This document shows, one piece after another, positions 49,901-61,900 of a stretch of DNA of 64,000 bases; position 1 is the stretch's first letter; each line of letters starts with the position of its first letter. The notes beneath the pieces were generated by a model that had not been told where the DNA came from, searched no databases, and saw only the letters and a list, made by a program, of their open reading frames with translations. Where the stretch lies: positions 1-64,000 of the forward strand of contig CAYZKY010000004.1 in the NCBI GenBank assembly GCA_964478815.1, read 5' to 3'. The position numbers were made by a program, and so were the translations under genes. Source of the DNA: DASVNK01 sp964478815 (lineage in GTDB: Bacteria; Verrucomicrobiota; Verrucomicrobiia; Limisphaerales; SXQI01).

Positions 49901-52900
49901 ATTGCGCGCAAACCCGCGGTCGCCCACGTTGGCATAGAGCTCGCCGCCCGTGGCTGGATCCCAGCTTCGCACTTGGCTGAGCGTGGTGCCGGCCTGACCG
50001 CCCAGATAAACCGGTTTCGGCAATTCGAGATAGCCGATATTGAAGCGAGCCGTCTTTCGGATGGTAATGAACAGAATCTTGATCTTGACCTGCAACGTCA
50101 GAACGATCGGAACCGTTCCAGCGCCCTGGGCCTCGAAACGGAAGCCGAGGCCCACCGAAGCGAGCGTGAAGCCGAAGACATAAGCAGAGGCTTCAGCACT
50201 GCCCTCCAGGAGGAAGTGGTAATACGGATTGCCGATCGCATCAGAGGTGTGGGTCGACTTGATGCGGAAATGGAACGCTCCTTCCAAGCCAAAGGAACGC
50301 GAACCCAGCAGGACATTCCCATCGAGGCTAATATCGAAATCGCCGTCGGACTCCAGAAAGATATGCCCCCTCAAGGTGAGCACTCCAAAGAAATCGAGAG
50401 TCGCGAAGGCGTCCAGCGACCAGGTGCCGGCTTGAATGACGATGGTAAAGCCCGCCTGGAATTTCAGGACTTCGAGGATCTTTACTTCGCCGTTAAGGGA
50501 AAGGAGGAAACCCCGCGCAACTCCCTCGCGGGTCCGGTTTGTGGTGTTTAACTGCATCCGACCGCTCGCATCGATGAAGAACACCGAAGCGTTGGCCGTG
50601 GCCCGCACCGCCAGATTGAGCATGATTCCCGGGGAATCGTCGTAATAAACAACAGCAACCCCGCTCGCTTGGAACGCCAGGAAGCCGATAAAGAAGCTGA
50701 GTTGGAACTCGAGCCGGGTCTCAGTAGGAGTAATCCGGAAGTCGACCAACGCGGTGGCTTCAGCAAAGCCAAGGAATTCTACTTTGCCATCGACATGGAT
50801 TCGCAATCCCCGATCCACCGTCACGGTGCCTCCGTTCGGAATGGCGAAGGATTCAGCAGATTCAGTGGTGTTGATTTCCAGGAAAGCAGTACCACTGAAC
50901 TTGAGGCCCAGGCTGCCGCCAAAATCGGCTGTGAGCGTCAACCCGACGTGCGCCACCAACCCGCGCGAATTGATCACCAGAAGTCCCGTGGCCGCGAGCT
51001 GGCCAAAGGGATCCAGCCGCATGGAGGCGAACGCAATCAACCGCAATTCGGTCGCGGTGATGCTGAACTCGAAGTAACCGATCAACGAGAGCGTGCCGAC
51101 CTTCAATTCGCCGCTCAGCATGATCTTGAACCCGCTTGTGATCGATAATTCGACAGATTCCGCGATCAGGCCTCCGTTCGCGTCGCGCTCAAAGCCGTTG
51201 AAACGCCCATTCGAATCGCGTTTGATCTTGAACGTATCGACGGTTCGAGCGGCGGCAAAGGTATTGATTTCGATGAGCAGCTCGCCGCTCAGGCTGACGT
51301 AAGGAATGTCGCCGCTGGCCAGCGCCAGGAAAACCCGGCCGACGATGCCCGGATTTGTCCCCAGATAGACCTCGAAATTGAGGGTGCCTGCGAGCGATCC
51401 CAGATACGGGATGGTCGTCCCAACCGCGCCGGTCACCTTCAGGCGGCCACCCACGTTCGAGCCACTCGTTTGTGCCGCAACCTGGATCTGCAGGAAACCA
51501 TTTAAAGTGAGGACTCCGCCGATCGTCAGTTGGGCGTCGATGGTGACTGAAAAATAGATTTCCGGGCCGGCATTGACATCCCGGGTTCCGTCGAGTTTTG
51601 GAGCGCCGCGGAAAATATCGATCGTGGTGGGATCCCCGGGCTTCAAGAGCGGGAGGAAAGTCTCCGGAATCACGAAGGTCTGATCCTGGAGAGTCGTGTT
51701 GAACATGATCGTGACCGATCCCGTCGCAGAGAACAAGCTGCCCACATTCGGCAGTCCTATGTCCGCACCGGCGCCGATCTTGAAGTAACCGGCCACTCCC
51801 GGAGTAACGCCGGGCCGGACGTTGCCCGCCCCATCGAGCCCGGTAACGACCGTCAAATAACCAGTGGCGGAGCCATAGGTTATCTGGTTTTCGCCGATGC
51901 CAAAGGAGAGCGAGGCGGTCGCAAAAATCTCGAACTGAGCAGGGCTGATCTTGAGGTAAAACCCGCCGTTGAGCCGGAACAAATCGTTGCTCATTCCCGG
52001 CGGACGCAATCGCAACTGCCCGGCGATCTCGACGGTGAAAGACAAGGGCTGGAGTTTGAAGGTTCGGGTTACGTCCTCGCCGCTGTTACCGAGGCCCTTG
52101 AGGGTGAGCGTTTCCGTCTTTTCGTACTGTGTCGTATTAATCTGCAGTGTGCCCTTCCCGTAAAGGAAGATGCCGTACTGCTCCAGCATCGTGAAATTCG
52201 TCTCAAGGGTGGCCACGCCCCAGAATTGCGGGTCGTCGCTCACCGTGTTGCTCATGTCGAGGATGAATCGCCCAGCGGTAGCTCCAACCGTCCCAAGCTT
52301 GTAAATCTTGAGCTGTCCTTCGAAATCGAGCGTGAAAATCGTGCGGTCGTAATCGATGTCCAAAGTGACCCGAGCGGTCATCGCGAGCAGGGGCTCGTCC
52401 AGGAAGTCCGCGGCACGCAACTCGATGCCACCGGAAAGATCGATGAAGAAGGTGGAGCTCTGGGTAATGACTTTGAACGATTCCGAAGACGCGGCCCCGG
52501 CGTTGCCGGCCGAATCCGTCCAGCTTTCCGCGATGAATCGCACGGTCAAGGTGCCGGAGTTTAACAGGCCGGTGTAGGAGTAGCGGAACGTGTTCGTCCC
52601 GGCCAGAGCGCCCGGCTGGGTAGGCGTGCCGTTCAAAAGAACATTCTCGCCATTCGCGCCGATCAATTCGATCTCCGCGCCGACATCGAGAATCGAGGCG
52701 AGATCAAGGGTCTGGCCCGCCACAGGCGAGAAGGTGACATCGAAGTAATGCTTACCGTTCAGCTCTTCGCGATCCACCGACTTGCCGGGCAGAGGGTCTG
52801 TCATCGCTGCGGTCGCCACGGCAACGACAAAAGCTTCCGAAGCCGCCAGATTGCCCAATCCCGAATCGTCGGCCCAGGAATTGGCATTGTACTCGATGGT

Positions 52901-55900
52901 GTATCGGCCTGCGGCAAGAGGCGCGGCAAATCGATACCGGTAGGCATCGGTGCCCGCAACCCGCTCCGGCAGACCGCTAAAGTTCACCAGATTTCCTGCG
53001 GCATCACGCAGCACCAGTTCGTCGCCATCGACGCTGCCGTGATCGAGCACGCGCTCGGCCGTTGGGCGGAAGGCGATCTCGAGGTACCCGCCGTTATTGA
53101 TCATTTCGCGGCCGATCGTGGCATTCGCCTTCGGATTCGTGGCCGTTGCGGTGGCCCCTTGAATCGCAAAAGTCTGGCTCGAAGCCAGGTTGTAGCTCCG
53201 ATCCCCCGTGGAGTCGTCTGCGTCCTTCCACGAACTTGCCACAAAATCCACCGACACCAAGCCGACCGAGAAGCCCGCGGACGGGGTGGTCAGATAATAC
53301 CGGAAGAGTCCTTCGCCAATCTTGTGAGGCGTGGCTCCTATAGTAACGCCAACCGCCGCAGCCCCGCTGAGGGCAAACTCAGCGTTAGAATCGAGAATTT
53401 GAGCCTCGTCCAGACTGTGCCCCTGTGTGGGAAGGAACGATACATCAAGGTAGCTGCGGGTGTTGGTGCCGGCCAGATTTCCGAGCGAACCTGGGACGCC
53501 AATTGAGGTCCCGCCCGTCGCATTCTCCGGGACAGCCGCCAGATACGACCAACTGTTCGGCAGATACGTCAAAGTCACGCTTCCAGTTTCGCCAAACTCG
53601 CCCGAGAGCCAGAACCGGAACCGAAGCGTTCCGCCAGCGGGGTTGGCCAAGCGCAGTGGCGCTTGCGCAAGATCGAGCGTAATCGTGCCAAGCCCATCGC
53701 CGCCCAAGACAAACTCAGCCTCCAGGTCCAGAATGCTGGCCGGATCGATCGATGCCCCGGAAGGCGCCACGAAGTCGACATCGAGATAGTTGCGGTTGTT
53801 CAGCGTTCTGACATCAATGCCCCCCCCCGCCGACGGGCTGTCGAGGATCGCGGTGGCGCCAGTGACCGTGAACGTTTCCACCGCCGCCACGCTCGCCCTC
53901 CCAGTAACGGTATTGCCGTTCCCAGTGGTCGCATCGGCGTTCTTGAAGGCTCCTGCCAAATACTGAACGGTCACAGCCCCCCGACGGAACTGGAACCCGG
54001 ACTGAGTGATGACGTATCGGAACCTCGTCGTTCCCTCGCGCTGCACCGCTTTGATCAAGGCCTGTTGCGCAGTGCTGCCTTCCTGATCGGCCGCCGTGAC
54101 CTCCACCGGGACCACCTCCAGTAATCCTGCATCGGTCGTTCGGGTTAAGACCGGCACCGGAGTACCATCGACGGCAATCGTTTGGCCGTCTTGCACCAGC
54201 GTGAATTCCGCATCGCTATCGAGAATCGAGGCTAGGTCCAAATTCGCTCCCGTCGGCGTGGTGTAGACCACATCGATGAACTGCTTGCCCGTATAAGTCG
54301 TGCCGGAAAGGGTGGTGACGGTCGTGCTGCGGGCATTGATGACGTTGATATCAACGGACCCGGTGCCGGGATCGACGATTTGAGCGACCGGTTCCGACTG
54401 CGTTCCACCGGTCACCGCCGGGTCGACGACATCGAACGAAACCTCCTCGCCAGAGGCGTTTCGAAAGCCCATTTTCAATTTGCCATACACGGTCAGCAGA
54501 CGCACCTGATCGGGCACATCGGCCAGGAAGAGCACCACCACCGTCCCGCTGGCGACCTTGGAGAGATCCGCGTAGAGACGCCCGGAAATGCTGATTTGAT
54601 CGTTGGCAAAATTCAGTTTGCCGATGATGAGAAACTTGCCGTCCGTGCTGAACTTCACCGTGACCTGGCCGTTGAAGACTTGTTGCGAGGTGTAAATCGT
54701 GAAAATCTTCGCGCTTCCGGTAATTGTCATCGGCGCTGTAAACGCCGCCAGGAAACCGCCTAGCGACGGGTTAGCTTTGACGGCACGATATTGCGTCACC
54801 ACCTGTTGCTTAATCGAGGCAAGCCATGTTGCCGGTGTGACCTCGGATGGTAATTGGAAAGCAGGGCCGCGCAGCGCCAGCGGGTCTTCGATCGACGGCA
54901 GTGTTTTGAAGAACTCGACACCGGCTGAAAAGTCATTCATCGAAAGACCGGTATTCGGCTCAAGCAGAATTCCGGTCGGCAGCGATGCCGACAGATACAC
55001 TCCCAGCGGCCCCAATTCCGAGAGCGCCAGTTGGATTGTAACACCGCCAACTCCCGGGAATTTGAATCCGCCCTGCAAACCGACGAAGAACACCCGATCC
55101 ACCACCGGAGTGGTCGAGTCGAGCGGATCGATCATGTTTTGGCTCGCATCCAGCTTGAGAATCCCCCCGATCAACGCGGCTTCGATCTCTCCGCCGAACA
55201 TCCTGCCTTTGACGCTCACTCCGATGGAGGCGATATCGATGATGGGGAACTTTCCTTCCAGCAACAGCTTCGGCGAAATCTTCACGCCTTCGATCGTCCC
55301 CGAGAATTCGAGCCCAGCCACGCCCTTGATTCCTGTGACGCTGGCCGAAATGGTCAGGACGAAATCCTCCGGGTGATTCTCGATATCTGCCCACTCGATC
55401 CCAAGGGCGTTCAACTGGATCGGAAGGAAGCTTGGCCACTTGAAACTTTCACCCGTAGCGGAGCCGACGCCAAGGAAGACTCCGAAGCCGGCCTTGGCAC
55501 GGAATGAGCCATCTCCGAGGAAGGCGAAATTGCGCGCCTCTCCGCTCAAACTGATTGAGCCGATCTTGACCTTGGCTCCCAGGGAACCGAAGGAGACAAC
55601 CTCCTGCGAATCGGATGCGCCCGTGTTGATGAAAAAGTCGCGCGCGGTCAATTCCAGGAAGGTGCTCAGCTTGATGGCCAGCGTATCCACCTTGAACCGG
55701 AAGGCATCGACCCGGCCGTTCGTGAAGCTTAACTCCGCCCGGAGCGCTTCGGTGTTCTGGCGGCCGTCGGCGTTGACGTCGTCCGCGGTTTGACGATCCG
55801 AGATCGTTGCCGAGATCGGTTTGCCCGGGAAGAACTTGGCCCCGCCCGTGGCGATGTAGATCGATCCGTTGAAAACCACCGGATTCTCCGCATTGAAGTT

Positions 55901-58900
55901 GACCTCGAAATTGGTAACGCCGATCCGGATATCATCAAGCTCGAGAATGCTGCCGAGCCGAATCTTGCCGTCCGACGTAACGGATGCCGTCTGGCCGGAG
56001 GTGTTGCCGGTTTGCGCGGCCGGTTGCAGTGTCGGGGTGACCCCTCCGAATTGCAGCTCGGCCTGACCCAGTTTGAAACCGTTGCGGCGCACCACCAAAC
56101 CGGGAACCAAGGGATTGGCGGGATCGCTTGGATTCGGATCGAATGGCGAGATCGATCCCTTCACCCCGAGCGATGGGAAGGTGATGCTGAGCGAATCGAC
56201 CCGCACGAGTTCCTGATCCTGCGGCCCAGCCTCAGCATTCTCCAAGGCCGGATCGTACTGCACCAGAATGCCGGAGGCTTCCACCAGCACCACGTTCGGC
56301 ACGGACACCGTGAGCCCGGCCACCCGGAGCTTGAACTTGCCCGGCACATCCACGCGGAAATTGCCGCTTAATAAACCGAACGCATCGAAGCCGATATCGA
56401 ACGTCCCGACCACGCCCACCAGGTCGGCCGTGATTCCGCTGCTCGATTGCTGCTGGCTGGTGCCGGCAGCAGGAGCCCCGCCGAAACCGAGAGAGGCACG
56501 ATTCACCCCCACGCTGATCGTGAGATAGAGCAGTCCATCCTTAAACTTGACCCCATCTAAACCGATCGTCGGACCTTGCAGCGTCAGCGGGCCAAGCTTG
56601 AGCGCATTTTGGGCGGTGGCCGCGCCGGCGGCATCGGCGGACAGGGTAAACTTTTCCGTGCGGGCCGTATTCGTGACCTGGTCCTGAGTGCGGAAGGAGT
56701 TGGCGCGGAAATTGACTTGGACCTCGCCTGCCACGAAGAAGTCGATGGTGTTGGCCGAATTCTTGTCCGAAAGATAATACCGATAGGTAGTGCCGGAGAC
56801 GAACGACGGGCTTCCAACCAGGATCGGCCGGCCATCAGGCGTCAGCGCCACATCGGCCACGCCCGACCCGGTGAGCGTGAACTCGTCGCCGTTCAGCGAA
56901 TTCACATCAATGGGGCTGTCGGTGCGCGTGGTAAATGTAACATCGATATACCGCCGGGCATTGAACTGGCCGACGCTTACGGCCGTGCCATTCCCCGGGT
57001 TGGTCAATTGAGCCGTCGGGCCAGGGGGAGGCAATTGGCCTTGGAGATTCTTTGTCGCGAGGAAGAAGTATTGCAGCGCGCCGAGATTGTTGGTGCCCCG
57101 CTGGTCGGACCAGGAGTTCGCGATGAATTCGACCGCCACATCGCCATTTTGCGTCAGGCTGCCGGTAAAGCTATACCGGTATTTGTTCGGCCCGACCTTG
57201 GTAGGCGTTCCATTCACCGTGATTCCGGCCGGCGATCCGTTGAGCAGGACATTGAATTCGGCCTCGGCATCCAGGATGCGGGCTTCATTCAGACCCACCC
57301 CATTGGGATCGTCGAACTCCACGTCGAAATAGCCCTGGCTGTTGAGGGCGACGCGGTCGACCACCGCGCCCGGAATCGGGCTGGCCAACTGCGCGGTCGG
57401 GAAGAGCAACTGCTCGCGCGGGTTCGCGCCGAGATCGGCCCCGAGTCCGAACAGGGAGAATCCGTTCAGCCGGAAACTCTGCATGGTGAAGCCCTGCGCG
57501 CCGCCAATCAGGAATGTGGCATTGCCGCCGATGCTGAACACCTCTTCGCCGCTGACCCGGATCTTCACGGCGGCCCCGGCAATCGCCACCTGCACTTCTC
57601 CCGTCGGCCGCTTGCTCAGAGAGATCGTCCCGCCGACCTCGAACACGTCGCCTACTTTGAATAAGACCGATCCGGTGAATCGAGTCGTTCTTTCCGCAGA
57701 CGCGAAACTGACCGTAACCGAACTCGGGCTGGTGCCTGGAATGGTCAGCACGCGAGTTACGCTTTGTCCCGAAGTATTGATATCCACGATCGCCCGGCCT
57801 TGCACGGTGAGGCCATCCAATCCGATCAAGGCGATGTCGCCCTCGGCATGCAGGGCAAACGTGCCGCCCGCGAAGCGTATCAATCCGATCTTGGCATTGG
57901 TAAGAGCTACGCCGATCGCATCAGGATTACGGACACCCTTCGAGATCTCGTAGGGGCCTTGGCCGATGAAGAGCGTAATGCCGTCGCCCGCAAAGGTGCC
58001 ATCGGAACCGATGCTGACGTTTCCATGCACAGTGACGAAGTCGCCGATATTCAGCTCGACGTCTTCCGCGAAGAAGAACACCCCGCTCTGGTTGGCAGCG
58101 AAGCGGATCACGATCTCTTGACCATTAACCACGATCATTTCATCCACCGCCCCCGGCGCGGTTTTCATGGCCACGCCGAGCGTCGCCCCGACATCGAACC
58201 CAGGTATCGCCAACTCGATCTCCCCGCTGACCTGGCCGGCAATGCCATTGCCCAACAAAATAACCGCCCCCGCGGCGTTCTTGATCCCCCCTCCACTCAA
58301 GCCGCTGAACGTGACATTGGCGAAGGCCAGGCGGGTGATCTTGGTTGTGGTGCCTTTGCGGGTGGTCTGATCGAAGTAGAAATCGCCGTGCAGGCCATAG
58401 GTGCTCCCGCCTCCGACATCCAGCGTCACATCCGTGTCATAAGCCGTCACCCGCACGAACGGTCCGGCCGGCAACTTCATCGGAATGGTGGTATTCCCAA
58501 CCACAAAAGTCTGATCCACCGCCAACGGGATCGTGTTGATCGAGATGGTGAGAATCGTATCGAAATGGAACGCCGAGATGTCGGCGTCGATCGGCAGGGA
58601 AATTTGTCCAGCCAACCCTTGCGGCGTGATCAGGAGCGAACCGCTGCCTCCCGAGAGAGCAAAGATCTCGCTGCCGTCGCTCGTGAAGCTTAGACCGACG
58701 TTCGCGGCGGCGACGCGAATCGTTTTCGCACCCGTCGCCGTGGTTGCCTGCTGGAAGTCGAAGTCGCCCGTGAGCGTCACCCCGCTCACAGTCAGGTTGA
58801 TGTCCTCCCCGGAGACTTGGATGAAAGGCCCGGCAGGCAAATTCATCTCTACAACGTCGGTCCCCACCGTGAAGCGTTCTTGGACCTGCTGGTTCGTCTT

Positions 58901-61900
58901 GTTGATCTTAAGCGAGAACTCACCGCTGAAGCTGACATCATCGATACCTTCGATGCGAACCTCAGCTTCAATCTGCGCCGCCAAACCTTCCGGCGTGATC
59001 AGGAACGATCCTGTCCCGTTCTCGACGATGACGTAGTCGGTGGTGCCATCCCCCAAGGACAATGAAAGATTCGCGACCGCGGCCCGCACGACTTGCCGCG
59101 GTTGACCGTTCTTGGTCGAGCTGATCCGCTCGAAAGCAAAGTCGGCCGACAGGCGCTGGCCGAGAATCTCCAGCGTCACTCCAATCCCCTCGACCCGGAC
59201 ATAAGGACCACCGGGCAGGTTGAGCGTTACGGAAGCGTCGCCGATCTCCAGGACTTCGTTGACTGCCGCATTCGAATTATTGATCGAGATCGAGAAAGTG
59301 CCGGTAAATCGAACATCGTCGCCGGCATTGACGGCAACGTTGGCGCTCAAGGTGCCCGCCATGCCGGCTGGAGTTAACAACAATGCGCCCTGACCGTTGC
59401 TGACCACCACGTAATCCCGGTCGCCACTGCCGATCCGCAAGCCGACATTAGCCGCCACAACCTTGACCGTGCTACGATCATCCGCGGTGCCCAGTTGCCG
59501 ATCGAGCCCGGCGGTCTTGACGCGCTCGAACGCGAAATCCCCCGTCAACCGTTGGCCGCCGATATCCAGACTGAGCCCAGTCACTTCCACACGGAGATAT
59601 GGCCCTGCCGGCAGATCCAGTTCGATGGTATCCGTTCCCGCCGTAAAGGTCTCCGTGACCGGCACGGTCGAATTGTTGATCGCCAGCCGCGCGCTGAAAT
59701 TGATCGCCGGAGTGGCGAGCGCTACATCGCCGCTGATCTCTCCCGCCATCCCTGCGCTCGAAATCAGGAAGGCTCCGGTTCCATTGGTGAGGCTGACGAA
59801 CGTGTTTGAACCATCTCCCAGGCTCAAATTGACATTAGAGGCCGCGACCTTGATCACGCTGGCAGGCGACGGTCCGGACGTCGTCGTTTTCTCGAACGAG
59901 AAATTGCCGGACAATGTCTGCCCCAAGATCGACAGATTCACTCCTGTGGCTTCAACTCGCAGGAAGGGGCCGCGCGGCAGGCTCAGGTTGATCGTCTCTC
60001 CGCCGACGGAGAAACTCTCCGCCACCGGCGCATTGGTATTATTGATCTTAACCAGGACCGAAGCCGTCAGCGCAACTTGCGGAATGTTCTTTAGGGCAAG
60101 GTTCGCCGCCAACTGACCAGCCAGCCCGGCGCTCGTGATGAGGAACGTGCCGGTCCCGCCGGTGACCTCGACAAACGTGGTGGAACCGCTGCCGAGGGAA
60201 AGGGAAACTTGGGAGAAGGCTACCTTTACCACCTTCGCGCCTCCCGGTTTCGTCACCTGTTCGAAAGCAATGTTTCCCGTCAAAGACTGGCCGGCGATCT
60301 CCAGGGCAATCCCCGTTCCTTCAACTCGCACATACGGTCCGGCCTGGACATTGAGCGTCTTGGTTTCTCCGCCGACCACGAAACTCTCATTCACCGCGAC
60401 CGCGAGATTGTTGATCGTCACCGACAACGTTCCGCTCAACCGGACGCTGTCGCCCGCATTCAATTGGATGGTGCCCCCAAGCTGTCCAGCCAACCCTCGC
60501 GTCGTCCCGTTCTGAACAATGACAAAGTTCCCGAAGCCTTCCGTGAGGGTGACGAAGTTCGTCGTGCCATCGCCAAGCCCGAGCGACACGTTGCTGGCGG
60601 CAATGCGGATGATCGTTCCGCCGTTTGGCCTGGTCACGCGCTCGAAGCTAAAATCTCCAGAGAGGGTCTGTCCGGCGACACGGAGATTCACACCCAGCCC
60701 TTCGACTTTCAAATAGGGGCCGATGGGGAGATTCAAGGTCAACTCCTCTTCCCCTACGATGAATTGTTCGTCGATCAGGTGGTTGGTGTTGTTGAGCGCC
60801 AGTTTAAACGTTCCAACGAACGAGACGTCCGCAGGCAGATTCAACGCAATGCTCGCTTCGACGCTCCCGGCCATGCCCGTGCTGTCCAGAATGAAGAGCC
60901 CCTGGCCATTGGTCACGCTCACCACATCGCCCAGGGAGAGGGTAAGCCCGGAGGCAGCGATGCTGAGCTTCTTGGAGCCCGTCCCGGTCGTAACGGATTC
61001 GATCGCGAAATTGCCCGTCAATGTCTGCCCGAGCACGGTCAGCGAGAGGTTCTGGCCATCCACCCGCAGGTAAGGGCCAGAGGGGAGGTTAATGCTGAAG
61101 TTCTCTCCACCGGCCTGGAACGACTGCACCACCGGAGCGGCCGTATTGTTGATGCTCAGCTTGAGTCCACCGCTTAGGCGAATCCCGCCAAAATCGATGT
61201 CCGCCACCAGCGCGACTTGACCGGCCAGCCCGGCGTTCGTGATCACGAAGCCCGCCTTCGGCACCGACAATTGGATTCCGCCAAAATCCAAACTTAAGTT
61301 CGTGATGGCCAGCGTCGTCACGCGCGAACCATCCGTGCGGGTCTGCTGCTGGAACGCTACGTTGCCATTCAGAGTTTGCTCGGCGACGGTCAGGGCGATG
61401 GTATTGCCTTCGAACCTGAGATACGGGCCGCTCTCGAGATTCACCGAGTAATCCTGCCCGTTGACCGTAAACGCCTCCGTGACCTGTTGCGACGTGTTGT
61501 TGATGGCCAGGCGCAATGCACCGGTCAACCGCACCCCAGGAATGGTCAACGCCACGTTGCCCGTAACCGTCCCTGCCAGCCCCGCTCCGCCCACTACAAA
61601 CAGTGCCGTGCCGCCGCTCATCGTCACGAAATTGCGCGTGCCGTCCCCGATTCCGAAACTCACGTTCGTGGCGGCGATTCGCACCACCGTCCCCCCCGGC
61701 TTCGTTGCGCGATCGAGCGCGAAATCGCCGCTGAGCGTCTGACCGGCAACCCGCAGTTGAACCCCAGTCCCCTCGACGCGCACGTAAGGCCCGGCCGGCA
61801 GACTCAGGGTCACGTTCTCGCCCGCCACCGTGAACCGTTCGTTGACCGTCTGGCCAGTGTTGTTGACCGCCAGCGAGAACTCTCCAGACAAGCTGACCGC

